Origin: Saprospirales bacterium
Lineage (GTDB): Bacteria > Bacteroidota > Bacteroidia > Chitinophagales > Saprospiraceae
DNA length: 47,046 nt
Direction of reading: 5' to 3'
NCBI GenBank assembly: GCA_002698985.1
Contig: PAAY01000094.1
Span: 1 to 47,046 of the forward strand
A model generated the notes under the pieces. It was not told the DNA's origin, did not search any database, and saw only the letters and a program-made list of their open reading frames with translations. Made by a program: the position numbers and the translations under genes. Shown one piece after another: positions 24,607 to 34,400 of this stretch (within the stretch, counting starts at the first letter, position 1; each line of letters begins with the position of its first letter).

Positions 24607-24638
24607 CAGCCTATTTCTTTCCAACAATCATTTTACCT

Positions 24639-25016
24639 CTATGAATCAAGCAGCATGGCGCCACCTAAAAGGAGCAGTGCCAAACCCAATACTCCATTAG
24701 CTTGATTCCTTGATCGAACAGCTCGCTTTAAATGTAAATTTTCAGCCCGTAGTCTTTGTAAGTGGTTTGATTGAATGTCTTGGTGGGATTGACTTTCCTT
24801 AAAGATCTGGATGTACCTGGAACGTTTTAGCGGGTTGGCCAGAACTTCCCTGGCTTCGTTCAATTGTTTCATCATTTCTTCAGCCCAATCCTTTCGATTT
24901 GGATTCCGGTCTGGATGAAAAAACTGAGCTAGAGCTTTGTAGCCCTTTTCTAGTTCAGAGTCAGAAGGGTTTTCTGGAAGTAGGGTTAGGAACTTAAAAA
25001 GTAAATTTTTATTCAT
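24639..25016 (-). CDS. Membrane-anchored J-domain (DnaJ-like) protein
   Basis: 125 residues. The N-terminal ~65 residues form a J domain with the HPD motif (QFFHPDRNP, H34-P35-D36) that stimulates DnaK ATPase, with helix II (SELEKGYKALAQF) and helix III (WAEEMMKQLNEAREVLANP) in place. A charged region follows (LRAENLHLKRAVRSRNQ), then a C-terminal hydrophobic helix (GVLGLALLLLGGAMLL, ~107-123) that looks like a tail anchor. There are no G/F or zinc-finger regions. It lies in the island with the same strand and base composition as the Pycsar genes but is separated by 370 bases, so it has its own transcript. Role unknown: recruiting DnaK to a membrane is the family-based guess. Confidence 0.8.
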   Translation of the reverse strand: MNKNLLFKFLTLLPENPSDSELEKGYKALAQFFHPDRNPNRKDWAEEMMKQLNEAREVLANPLKRSRYIQIFKESQSHQDIQSNHLQRLRAENLHLKRAVRSRNQANGVLGLALLLLGGAMLLDS

Positions 25017-25145
25017 TTATAAAATTTTAGTTTCATGGCAAACTACCAATGAAAATTGGTCTAGCTCCTTTCAATTCACGTTCCATCGACTGCTTTATGA
25101 CAATTTGTCAGTAGATCATACCGAATTACAAAAAATTACATACAA

Positions 25146-25192
25146 GCAGAAAGACAGAATTTCTGCCAAAGGTCAAAATGACGCTTTTTGAC
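25146..25192. repeat. Two small hairpins at the right island border
   Basis: GCAGAAA (25146-25152)/TTTCTGC (25160-25166) and GTCAAAA (25172-25178)/TTTTGAC (25186-25192). The second ends exactly where the duplicated tRNA segment begins. Confidence 0.45.
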
Positions 25193-25430
25193 TGCCCGGG
25201 TGGTGGAATTGGTAGACACGCTGGACTTAAAATCCAGTGGCCAGTAATGGCCGTGCGGGTTCAAGTCCCGCTCCGGGTACCTTTTTTCTTTTTTCCTTCC
25301 TGAATTTTTCTTCGCAAAAAATTTTTGAACGGCGCTGAACGGCACGCACCGCCGATGTGCCCTCACGCCACTTCTTCCAACACCTTGCCCGCTACCACCT
25401 CGCCGATGGCCAGGCTGGAGGTTGCCGCAG
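25191..25430. repeat. Direct repeat DR2 (tRNA-Leu copy 2 plus lhgO 3' end)
   Basis: Right-hand partner of DR1 (21444-21683), beginning ACTGCCCGGG and ending GGTTGCCGCAG. Here the 3' part is the genuine C-terminus of lhgO. Confidence 0.9.
25194..25279 (+). tRNA. tRNA-Leu (anticodon TAA), copy 2
   Basis: An 86-nt type II tRNA with the same stems and TAA anticodon loop as copy 1, but with the fuller D loop GGAATTGGTAGAC. CCA is not encoded. Confidence 0.95.
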
Positions 25431-26568
25431 GCGAAGGCACATTCAGGCAATGCAGCACGCCCCCCCGTTTTTCGAAGAAGAAATCGTCAACAAGGTTGCC
25501 GTTCCGGTCGATGGCCTGCGCCCTGACGCCTGATGGGCCGGGGTGGACATCCAGTTCCGTGATTTCTGGAAAGTAGCGGAGCGCCTTTTTCATAAAGGCC
25601 TTTTTTGAAAGGGAGCGATGGATCTCGTCGATGCCCACTTTCCAAAAGCGCCGGGCCATTTTCCAGAAGCCGGGGAAACGCAGGTAGGAAGCCATCTCAG
25701 AGGCGTTCACATCCCTGAACCGGTAGCCCTCACGGGCAAATGCCAGCACGGCATTGGGCCCGATGTCAACCGTGTGATCGATGCGGCGGGTGAAATGAAC
25801 TCCGAGGAATGGCAGCGCCGGATTGGGCACCGGGTAAACCAGGTTGTTGACCAGGTCTTTTTTCGCTTCGGAAATGACGTAGTATTCCCCTCGGAAAGGA
25901 ACCACCGCCAGTGGTGCTTTGGCAGCATCGGGAAAAGCCAGCTTATCGGCATAAAGACCGGCGCAATTGACCACATGCCTGGCGGGGTACTCACCCTGCC
26001 CGGCCACGACCACATAGCCATTTCCCTGCTGCCGGATGCGCTCAACCCGCTTGTTGAAATGTATTTCAGCACCGCTGTTTCGGAGTAGCTCCGCCAGCTT
26101 GCGACAGACCTCGGCAAAAGCGATGACACCGGTTTGCGGAACCCAAAGCGCTCCTTTACAACTAAGGTGTGGCTCTATTTCCCGAACGGCTTCTGCTTGC
26201 AGAATTTTCAGGCCGGTCAGGCCATTTTGTTCCGCATTGCCTTTCAGGCGCTCCAGGTGCGGAAGCTCCCAATCCTCCACCGCGGTGATCAGCTTGCCGC
26301 AGATCCGGTAGTTCACCTGGTGTTCGTCGCAAAAATCCAGCAGGCGGCGGTAACCTTCGAGGCAGTTCCTGGCTTTCGCACTTCCGGGTTTGTAATACAC
26401 GCCGGCATGGATCACGCCGCTGTTGTGGCTGCTCTGATGCCGGGCCAGGTCGGCCTCTTTTTCCAGAATGGCAATGTTGGCCGAAGGCCGAAGACGTTTG
26501 AGGTGCCAGGCTGTTGCCAGTCCTACGATGCCGGCACCGATTACCAAAAAGTCGGTCTCTTTACTCAT
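25363..26568 (-). CDS. lhgO: L-2-hydroxyglutarate oxidase (FAD-dependent)
   Basis: 401 residues from ATG 26568 (MSKETDFLVIGAGIVGLATAW), chosen because it starts right at the FAD Rossmann motif GAGIVG. Family stretches: LEKEADLARHQSSHNSGVIH, AGVYYKPGSAKARNC, HVVNCAGLYAD, LPFLGVHFTRRIDHTVDIGPNAV, and a C-terminal SPAATSSLAIGEVV. LhgO oxidises L-2-hydroxyglutarate to 2-oxoglutarate and passes electrons to the quinone pool. The start overlaps the end of the upstream dehydrogenase gene by 8 bases, indicating a coupled operon. The 3' end is duplicated at the far side of the Pycsar island. Confidence 0.93.
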   Translation of the reverse strand: MSKETDFLVIGAGIVGLATAWHLKRLRPSANIAILEKEADLARHQSSHNSGVIHAGVYYKPGSAKARNCLEGYRRLLDFCDEHQVNYRICGKLITAVEDWELPHLERLKGNAEQNGLTGLKILQAEAVREIEPHLSCKGALWVPQTGVIAFAEVCRKLAELLRNSGAEIHFNKRVERIRQQGNGYVVVAGQGEYPARHVVNCAGLYADKLAFPDAAKAPLAVVPFRGEYYVISEAKKDLVNNLVYPVPNPALPFLGVHFTRRIDHTVDIGPNAVLAFAREGYRFRDVNASEMASYLRFPGFWKMARRFWKVGIDEIHRSLSKKAFMKKALRYFPEITELDVHPGPSGVRAQAIDRNGNLVDDFFFEKRGGVLHCLNVPSPAATSSLAIGEVVAGKVLEEVA

Positions 26569-29482
26569 CGTTTCGCATTTCCAGGGCTTCAAAGAGAATT
26601 TCTGCGGGATGCCGGGCCAGCCGGCCGCTTGCATCCTGGATCTGATGCCGGCAGCTGGTCCCCTGGGCCACCAACTGCACCTCCTCCCCTGCCGCACTGA
26701 TGGCAGGCAACAGGGATTGCTGCGCCACAGCCATGCTCACTTCGTAATGTTCCTTTTCGTAGCCGAAAGAACCAGCCATGCCACAGCAACCGGCCTGGAT
26801 CAGCTCCACTTCATAATGCTCCGGGATGCTCAGGGCCAGGCCCACATCTTCCACATTGGCGAGAGCCTTGTGGTGGCAATGGCCGTGCAAGAGTAGCTTT
26901 TTCGGCTGCTTCGTGAAATGAGTTCTGTCAATGCGGCCGGCCTGAAACTCCCGGTGCAGGAACTCCTCGAGGGTAAGGGCATTTTCAGCCAGCTTTTCCG
27001 CCTCGCTGCGCAATGCCGCATCAACGAGCCGGGGGTATTCATCCCGGAAACTGAGCATTGCCGAAGGTTCCACACCCACCAGTGGCTTGTCGGCTGTCAC
27101 CATTTTCGCGAAGCGAAGCACATTTTTCTCAGCCAGTTCTTTTGCCTTGTGCAACAGCCCTTTGGAGATGTGCGCCCGGCCACTCGGTTCGCATTCCGGC
27201 ATGGAAACCCTGTAACCCAGCGCCCGCAATAATTTCACCGTCGCAATGCCCGGAGCAGGGTCGGTGTAATTGGTAAATTCATCGCAAAAGAGGTACACCT
27301 CTTTGTCTCCTGCGGGGCCATTTTCGTTATTGTTGAACCATCCCCGCCAGGTTTCCTTTGGGATTGGCGGCAGGCTCCTGCGGGGATGAATGCCGGCGGC
27401 TTTCTTCAAAACTGAAGCAGCGAACGGGTTGGTCATCAAGGCATTGGCCAGCGGCCTAGCCACACGTCCCAGGCGGTACAGTTGATGACTGCCGGCAAAG
27501 AGGCGGTTGCGCAGCGAAAAGCCATGGTTCAGCTGGTACTGGTACATCACCTCTGCTTTCAAGGCTGCCATATCCACCGTGGAGGGGCACTCGCTGGCGC
27601 AGGCCTTGCAGGACAGGCACAAATCCAGTACCTCAATCAATGCCTCCGAGTCAAATGGCCTGAGCGGGTCTTGCGGCCGGCTCAAGATTTCCCGCAGGGC
27701 ATTGGCACGGGCACGGGTGGTGTGCATTTCGGTTCGGGTAGCGTGGTAGCTCGGACACATCGTGCCACCTGCAGTGGGCAACTTCCGGCAATCACCAGAG
27801 CCGTTGCATTTTTCCACATGCCGCAGGATGCCACCATCCCGGCTGAAATCGAGCAGGGTCTTGTAGTCCGGTGTGGTTTGCCCCGGCTCATAGCGAAGGG
27901 AAGTGTCCATTGGAGGTGCATCGACAATTTTACCGGGATTGAAGATTCCTTTGGGATCCCAGGTTTGCTTTATCCGCCTGAGCAGTTCGTAGTTTTCCTT
28001 TCCAATCACCTTCGGTAAAAACTCAGCCCGCACCCGGCCGTCGCCGTGCTCCCCGCTCAGTGCTCCTCTGTATCGTTTCACCAGCCCGGCCACCTCCTCG
28101 CTGATCTTCCGGAAAAGGACCACATCTTCCTCTTTTTTCAGATTCAGAATGGGGCGGAGGTGAATTTCCCCGGCGCCGGCATGGGCGTAATACACCGCCT
28201 TTTGGCCGTAGCGCTCCATGATGCCGGTAAAGTCCCCGATGTAATCGGCCAGGTCAGTAATGGCAACGGCCGTATCTTCTATGCAGGCCACGGCCTTTGC
28301 ATCGCCGGGCAGGTTGCCCAGCAAACCCAGGCCGGCTTTTCGCAGGTTCCAGACTTTATGGGTGTGGGGAGGTTCCACAATTGGCCAGGCATAACCCAGT
28401 CCCTCGCTTCGCAAGCTGTCGATCATCCGGGAAGCCTTTGCAGATGCGGATGTGCCCCGGTACTCCACCACCAGGATTGCAGCAGGGTCGCCCTGTACGA
28501 AGAAGCGGTTGGGCCGCTGACCGGGATTGTCTTTGGTGCAATCCAAAATTACCTTGTCCATGATCTCGCAGGCGAAGGGTTTGCTTTTCATGACCGGAAC
28601 TACCGCCCGCATGGCCGCCAACACATCGTCGAAATGGACACACAGTAGTAAATGTTCATCCGGTGGTTCGGGCACCAGGTTCAACTTCACCTCTGTAACA
28701 AAGGCGAGCGTACCCTCAGAACCGGCCAGCAAGGTGCAAAGATTCAGCGGCGGACCGCCGGGATTGAAAGGCTGTTGCCGAAGCAAAAGGTCCACCGCAT
28801 AGCCGGTATTGCGACGATGGATTTCAGGTTTGGGGTATTCGCTGATGATGCGGGCCCGGGTTTCTTCTTCCGAAAGTTCGGCCATCAACTGCCTGTAGAG
28901 CTTACCCTCCAGCGTATTCAGCGCCAGCTTTTCCCGAAGGGCCTCTTCATCGAGCGGACCAAAAACTACTTCAGATCCATCGCTTAACAGTGCCTTCGCT
29001 TCCAGCAAGTGATCGCGTGTGCTGCCGTAAACAATGGATGACATGCCGCAGGAATTGTTGCCCACCATGCCGCCGATCATACAGCGGTTGGCCGTGGAGG
29101 TGTCAGGTCCGAAGCGAAGGCCGTGGGGTTTGAGAAAGCGGTTCAGCTCGTCCCTTATGACACCCGGTTGAACCCTGACCCAACGCCCATCGACATCGAG
29201 CTCCAGGATCCTGGTGAAATGCCTCGAAATATCCACCACGATTCCGGAACCAACGCATTGACCGGCCAGTGAGGTGCCGGCAGCCCGCGGAATCAAACCA
29301 ATGCCATTTTGCGCAGCGAAGCGAATGAGCAACCTGAGATCATCCACCTCCCTCGGATAAACCACGGCAAGGGGTAGCTCCCGGTACACCGAGGCGTCGG
29401 TTGCATATACCTGCCGCATGAGTTGACTGGTCAGGAGTTCTCCCTTGAGCTCAGATTGAAGGCTATTAAGCGTAATACTCAT
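26561..29482 (-). CDS. FAD-linked oxidase with Fe-S domains, YdiJ-like (probable D-2-hydroxyglutarate dehydrogenase)
   Basis: 973 residues. Domains: FAD-binding PCMH type (~35-250; IPRAAGTSLAGQCVGSG, NRCMIGGMVGNNSCGM), FAD oxidase C-terminal (~260-530; YYAHAGAGEIHLRP, GALSGEHGDGRVRAEF), iron-sulfur region (~560-680; CNGSGDC..GGTMCPSY and CLSCKACASECPSTVDM), and a C-terminal CCG-type cysteine-rich region (GHCHHKALANVED, GCCGMAGSFGYE). Size and order match E. coli YdiJ, an FAD/Fe-S D-2-hydroxyglutarate dehydrogenase; D-lactate or glycolate dehydrogenases share the fold. The overlapping lhgO makes the 2-hydroxyglutarate assignment the best reading. Confidence 0.82.
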   Translation of the reverse strand: MSITLNSLQSELKGELLTSQLMRQVYATDASVYRELPLAVVYPREVDDLRLLIRFAAQNGIGLIPRAAGTSLAGQCVGSGIVVDISRHFTRILELDVDGRWVRVQPGVIRDELNRFLKPHGLRFGPDTSTANRCMIGGMVGNNSCGMSSIVYGSTRDHLLEAKALLSDGSEVVFGPLDEEALREKLALNTLEGKLYRQLMAELSEEETRARIISEYPKPEIHRRNTGYAVDLLLRQQPFNPGGPPLNLCTLLAGSEGTLAFVTEVKLNLVPEPPDEHLLLCVHFDDVLAAMRAVVPVMKSKPFACEIMDKVILDCTKDNPGQRPNRFFVQGDPAAILVVEYRGTSASAKASRMIDSLRSEGLGYAWPIVEPPHTHKVWNLRKAGLGLLGNLPGDAKAVACIEDTAVAITDLADYIGDFTGIMERYGQKAVYYAHAGAGEIHLRPILNLKKEEDVVLFRKISEEVAGLVKRYRGALSGEHGDGRVRAEFLPKVIGKENYELLRRIKQTWDPKGIFNPGKIVDAPPMDTSLRYEPGQTTPDYKTLLDFSRDGGILRHVEKCNGSGDCRKLPTAGGTMCPSYHATRTEMHTTRARANALREILSRPQDPLRPFDSEALIEVLDLCLSCKACASECPSTVDMAALKAEVMYQYQLNHGFSLRNRLFAGSHQLYRLGRVARPLANALMTNPFAASVLKKAAGIHPRRSLPPIPKETWRGWFNNNENGPAGDKEVYLFCDEFTNYTDPAPGIATVKLLRALGYRVSMPECEPSGRAHISKGLLHKAKELAEKNVLRFAKMVTADKPLVGVEPSAMLSFRDEYPRLVDAALRSEAEKLAENALTLEEFLHREFQAGRIDRTHFTKQPKKLLLHGHCHHKALANVEDVGLALSIPEHYEVELIQAGCCGMAGSFGYEKEHYEVSMAVAQQSLLPAISAAGEEVQLVAQGTSCRHQIQDASGRLARHPAEILFEALEMRNDE

Positions 29483-29855
29483 TGACTGAAATTCATTGAA
29501 GTTTCAAACCTAAGGATATTTTGATTGCAAGGAACCAACAAAATCAACCCGCTAACTACCAGCAACTTACGAATAGTCATTTATCGTCTTGAAAGTTTTC
29601 ACATTTGGGGCCTTCGCAGCTCATTTTTCCCAAAGCAGCCTTTGCGGCTGGAACATTTGTCACAGAAGGCAAAAAAGGTCAATGATCTAAATCTGCCCTG
29701 ATTTGAGCCGTCTTAAAACATCTGAAAAGTTTTGAGTTGTCATACGGAATATCATTCCTCACATTAAACACTGCACCAAATCTTTCTTTCAATTTATACG
29801 ACATCTAAATAGAATAGCACTTTTTAATTTCCTGTTAAAAAAATGCACCGAATTA
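29483..29855. other. Divergent intergenic region between the YdiJ-like gene and actA
   Basis: About 440 bases without a convincing gene. It contains a leftward -7 box for the YdiJ-like gene, an unassigned middle part (29600-29700) with several short cysteine-containing frames on the minus strand lacking good starts, and the AT-rich actA promoter region. Confidence 0.5.
29505..29512 (-). promoter_or_regulatory. -7 element TAGGTTTG for the YdiJ-like/lhgO operon
   Basis: The reverse complement of 29505-29512 reads TAGGTTTG, 23 bases upstream of the start codon. The nearest TTG is 23 bases further, longer than the usual 19. Confidence 0.5.
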
Positions 29856-29863
29856 TATCTTTG
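29856..29863 (+). promoter_or_regulatory. -7 element TATCTTTG for the act-cox locus
   Basis: TATCTTTG 63 bases before the actA ATG at 29926. It is the only clear promoter before a run of rightward genes reaching to the terminator at 45298. Confidence 0.6.
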
Positions 29864-29925
29864 CGCCGACTTTGCCAGGAGGGGTGACCATTCTGCAAAG
29901 CATAGGCGAAAACAACCCTGTTACA

Positions 29926-31353
29926 ATGACACTCAAGCGTCTGTACTACAGTTCATTTTTTCTGCTTCTCTTTTCATTTCTCACTTTTTCACTTTCCGCT
30001 CAGGATCAGGCTGCGATCGATGCCGGTGCCACGCTGTTTAAAAACAACTGCGGTGCCTGCCACAGTCGTGACATGAAGACCAAGATGACCGGTCCGGCAC
30101 TGGGTGGTGTGGAAGACCGTTGGGCTGATTACCCCCGCGAAGACCTGTACACATGGATCAGGAATTCTCAGGGAATGATCTCTGATGGCCATCCAAAGGC
30201 AACCGAGCTCTGGAATGAGTGGAAGCCCGTAGTGATGAACCCCTTCCCCAACCTGACCGACGAGGAAATAGAGAACATCCTGGCATACATTAATTATGTA
30301 TACACCGGAGCCGGCCAAACAACCAAGGGAGGTCCAGAGGTGGTTGACGAATGCACTCCGCCTGCCGCTGATACCGGTGGCTCCAACATGATGTACGCCT
30401 TTCTGTTTGTGATTCTCGTGGTGCTGGCACTGATCCTTGCCCGTATCATCAGCAACCTGAACTACATGCAGGAACTGCGTGAAAAAGGCGAGGCCGAGAA
30501 AAAGACCCTTACAGAAATCCTCACCAGCAAAGGTTTTGTAAGCTTCGTCGTTTTCGCAGTAGTTGTGGTTGGCGGATTGTTTACAGTAAACAATGCCATC
30601 AACCTCGGAAGGCAGCAAGGCTACCAGCCCGAGCAGCCCATAAAGTTCAGTCACATTACGCACGCTTGTGTTCACAAAATTGACTGCCAATACTGCCACG
30701 ATGGAGCCCGCCGCAGCAAGCACAGTGTAATTCCGGCCGCCAATACCTGCATGAACTGCCACAAATCCATCAAAGTAGGTTCCAAATACGGCACCGGTGA
30801 GCTCACCAAGATTTTTGCTTCCATCGGTTACGATCCGTCCACCGATAAATACATCGAGAATTACGAAAACCTTTCTGATGATGAAGTGAAGAAGATCTAC
30901 ACCAAGTGGATTGCCGACACCTACATCCAGGACAATGGAAGCCTCGATGCCGACGGGGAGAAACTCATCAATGAGCAGTGGGATGGTATCGTGGAAGCAC
31001 TCACCGACGAAGAAATTGGTGACAACAAGATTCAAGGCCCCATCAACTGGGTTCGCATACACAACCTGCCAGATCACGTTTACTTCAATCACTCACAGCA
31101 CGTGACTGTAGCCGGACTTGAATGCCAGACCTGCCACGGTCCGGTTGAACAAATGGAAGTAGTTAGTCAATACGCTCCGCTCTCCATGGGATGGTGCGTG
31201 AACTGCCACCGCAAAACAGAAGTCAAATTTGCGGACAACAAGTATTACGACAACTACTATCAGCTTTACCACGATCAGATCAAAATGCACAAGCGTGACA
31301 AAGTCACCGTTGATGACATTGGAGGCTCTGAATGCCAGAAATGCCACTATTGA
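29926..31353 (+). CDS. actA: Alternative complex III subunit A, multiheme cytochrome c
   Basis: 475 residues from ATG 29926; a longer TTG frame from 29872 would put extra residues before the signal peptide MTLKRLYYSSFFLLLFSFLTFSLSAQ. Six CxxCH haem sites are visible: NCGACH (C42-H46) in an N-terminal monohaem domain, then after a membrane helix (~155-175) and another (~205-225) DCQYCH, TCMNCH, ECQTCH, WCVNCH and ECQKCH, the pentahaem part typical of ActA. It accepts electrons from the ActB iron-sulfur subunit and passes them to cytochrome c or directly to the oxidase. First gene of the actABCDEF cluster. Confidence 0.93.
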   Translation: MTLKRLYYSSFFLLLFSFLTFSLSAQDQAAIDAGATLFKNNCGACHSRDMKTKMTGPALGGVEDRWADYPREDLYTWIRNSQGMISDGHPKATELWNEWKPVVMNPFPNLTDEEIENILAYINYVYTGAGQTTKGGPEVVDECTPPAADTGGSNMMYAFLFVILVVLALILARIISNLNYMQELREKGEAEKKTLTEILTSKGFVSFVVFAVVVVGGLFTVNNAINLGRQQGYQPEQPIKFSHITHACVHKIDCQYCHDGARRSKHSVIPAANTCMNCHKSIKVGSKYGTGELTKIFASIGYDPSTDKYIENYENLSDDEVKKIYTKWIADTYIQDNGSLDADGEKLINEQWDGIVEALTDEEIGDNKIQGPINWVRIHNLPDHVYFNHSQHVTVAGLECQTCHGPVEQMEVVSQYAPLSMGWCVNCHRKTEVKFADNKYYDNYYQLYHDQIKMHKRDKVTVDDIGGSECQKCHY

Positions 31354-31410
31354 TCGAGCTGAAACCATCACATTTTTCAAACCTGAATTTCGGTACACAT
31401 TAATACTAAG

Positions 31411-34400
31411 ATGAAAAATCAAGCGCAGAACAAGGAAGTCTGGATTGGTGTCGAGCAACTCGAGAACGACCCACATTATCTGGAATCCGTTGAAAAAGAG
31501 TTCAATGAGGAGCCCACAGCCATCATGAACGAAGGAGCCCTCGACGTGAAGGCTTCAAGGCGTGATTTTCTCAAATACATGGGATTCAGCCTGGGAGCAG
31601 CCACCATTGCTGCCAGCTGTGACATTCCCGTGAAGAAGGCGATTCCCTACGTGGTCAAACCCGATGAAATCGTTCCCGGTGTTGCCACTTATTATGCCTC
31701 TTCCTTCGTCAATGGCGGTGACTATTGCTCCGTGCTGGTCAAAACCCGTGAAGGTCGTCCGATCAAAATCGAGGGCAACGATTTGTCTTCTGTAACGAAA
31801 GGAGGAACTTCAGCCAGGGCTCAGGCTTCCGTATTGAGCTTGTACGATACCAACCGCTACCAGGGCCCCATGAAAAACAATGGCGGCCGCATGGAAAAGA
31901 GCAGTTGGGAAGAGCTGGACAAGGCCGTAGCAGCCAAGTTGACCGGCAATGCCAGCATTCGCATCCTCACCTCCACACAAATAAGCCCCACTGCTCAGAA
32001 AGTGCTGGGTGAGTTCGTCGCCAAATATCCCAATGCCAAAGTTGTCGTTTACGACGCAGTTTCCGCTTCGGCAATGCTGGATGCCAACGAAACTTGCTTC
32101 AGCAAACGCCTGGTTCCCAACTACAGATTCGACAAGGCGGACGTCATCGTCAGTTTTGGCGCTGACTTCCTCGGAACCTGGATTTCACCGGTTGAATATG
32201 CCCGTCAGTACGCCGAGCGTCGCAAGATCAAAGACGTGAAGGGTGCAAGCATGAACCGCCACATCCAGGTTGAAAGTGCAATGACACTGACCGGCTCCAA
32301 CGCCGATAACCGCATACTGGTAAAACCTTCTGAAACCGGAGCTGCTATTGCAACGCTCTACAATGCCATTGCCTCCAAGGCCGGCAATCCCACTGTTTCT
32401 GCTCCCAAAGTCAACGACAAAGCTGCTGCTGCACTGGCAAAAGTGGCTGAGGAACTTTGGGCAGCACGCGGCAAGTCACTCATCGTTTGCGGAACCAACA
32501 ACGTTGGTGAGCAAACCCTGGTGAATGCCATCAATGCCATGCTCGACAACTATGGCAACACTCTCAGCTTCGCAAATGCTTCACTGCAGCGCCAGGGCAA
32601 CGACAAAGAAACCCAGGCTCTCGTCCGGGAAATGAAATCCGGTTCCGTGGATGCCCTCTTCGTTTGGGGTGCCAACCCGGCCTACGAATTGCCGAACGCC
32701 GCTGAATTTACCGAAGCTGCCGGAAAAGTTGGTTTGAAAGTATCACTTTCAACCATGCCCAATGAGACCAGCGCCATCTGCGACTGGGTTGCTCCAGCGC
32801 ATCACCTGTTGGAAAGCTGGGGCGATGCTGAGCCAAAAGTTGGCCACTACAGCCTCATCCAGCCCACCATCAACCCGCTGTTCGACACCCGTCAGGCTGA
32901 GGAATCTTTCCTCCGCTGGGCCGGCAGTGAAGCGCTGAACGCTGAGCAGCCTTATTACGAGTACCTTAAATCAAACTGGCAAAACACCATCTTCCCGCAA
33001 CAGAGCGAATTTGCCACCTTCGACGCTTTCTGGACTTCCGTCTTGCACGACGGTGTTTTCGAGATGCCACAGAGCGACGTTGCAGAATTCGCTTTCGGGG
33101 GTGATGTAAACGCAGCTGCTGCCAAAATCACCAAACCTGCCCAGGGCGGCATCGAGATCAGTTTCATCGAAACTGTCAACATTGGCGGTGGTCAGTATGC
33201 TGACAACCCCTGGTTGCAGGAGATGCCAGATCCGATTGCCAGAACGGTTTGGAACAACTACCTGGCCATTCCCATTGAGTTCGATGGCGACCGCCGATTC
33301 CACGGCCAGGGCCAGTTCAAAAACCTGAACGAAAACGAATACTTCAAGGAAGCTGACATTGTAGAAGTAAGCATCAACGGTACGACCCAGCGGGTGAGCT
33401 GCGTTCGCCAGTTTGGCCAGATGGCCGATACCGTTTCCATCGCCCTCGGTTATGGCCGCACGGTGGCCGGAGATTGCGGAAAAGGCGTTGGCGTAAATGT
33501 AACGCCCTGGTTGTCAGTCGACGCCGATGGCTACACCCAGTACTTCGCCACTGATGTTCAGGTTTCTGACAAAGTCGATACAGACAAGGAATTCGCTTGT
33601 GTACAGTACCACCACACCATGGGTGTTACCGGCAAGACGAATGACAGCGAAGAAAAAGTGAACGTGGATGAGGTTGCCCTGATGACCATCGGCAAAGGTT
33701 TCCAGGGAGCACTGACCGACCGTACCATCATCCGCCGTACCAACCTGAAAGAGCTGGATACATTTGTGGAGGAATTGCACCACGAGCGTGAGCACCACGA
33801 GCACCTCAACCAGCAAACCCTCTACCCTTACGACAAATTCGTTGCTGAAAAATACAGCCAGGGCCACCACTGGGGCATGCACATCGACCTCAATGCCTGC
33901 ATTGGATGTGGTGCCTGCCAGGTTGCCTGTGTAGCTGAAAACAACGTTCCGGTTGTTGGAAAGCACGAGGTGTACCGCCACCACGAAATGACCTGGTTGC
34001 GCATCGATCGCTACTTCTATGGCGATTACGAAAACCCGAACGTGGTTTACCAGCCGATGATGTGCCAGCACTGCGACAACGCACCTTGCGAAAACGTTTG
34101 TCCGGTGTCAGCCACCAACCACAGCAGCGAAGGTCTCAACCAAATGGCCTACAACCGTTGCATTGGTACCCGTTACTGCGCCAACAACTGCCCGTACAAG
34201 GTGCGCCGTTTCAACTGGCTGGACTACACCACCGCCGACCTCTTCCCTGCCAACGAGGTCATTACCGAAGGACACGAAATCCCCTACGGTGCTGACAACC
34301 TGACCCGTATGGTACTCAACCCGGATGTAACTGTCCGTGTCCGTGGTGTGATGGAGAAATGCTCCTTCTGTGTACAGCGCCTGCAGGAGGCCAAGCTGAC

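Larger units (their letters stand above)
24269..24638. other. Non-coding AT-rich spacer containing candidate RNA, inverted repeats and palindrome
   Basis: No protein gene is seen over 370 bases. It holds the leader of the DUF2188 operon (leftward), inverted repeat arms, a rightward promoter-RNA-terminator unit, and a 16-bp palindrome downstream of the J-domain gene. Confidence 0.6.
21444..25430. mobile_element. Genomic island bounded by tRNA-Leu-containing direct repeats (Pycsar cassette)
   Basis: The segment is bordered by two 240-bp direct repeats (21444-21683 and 25191-25430) that each hold a tRNA-Leu and the 3' end of lhgO. Between them lie five leftward genes and a candidate RNA, in visibly AT-rich DNA (for example 21 G/C in 22561-22620), unlike the flanks. 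No integrase, transposase or relaxase is present, so entry was either by homologous recombination from a relative or by an element that has lost its recombinase. Collapse of the repeats would leave tRNA-Gly/tRNA-Leu/lhgO, the presumed ancestral order. Confidence 0.8.

Noticed and set aside
29600-29700. Short cysteine-containing minus-strand frames (for example CDKCSSRKGCFGK and MSCEGPKCENF)
   Set aside because: They are out of frame with each other, one lacks a usable start and the other is only 15 codons; without homologues they cannot be supported as genes.
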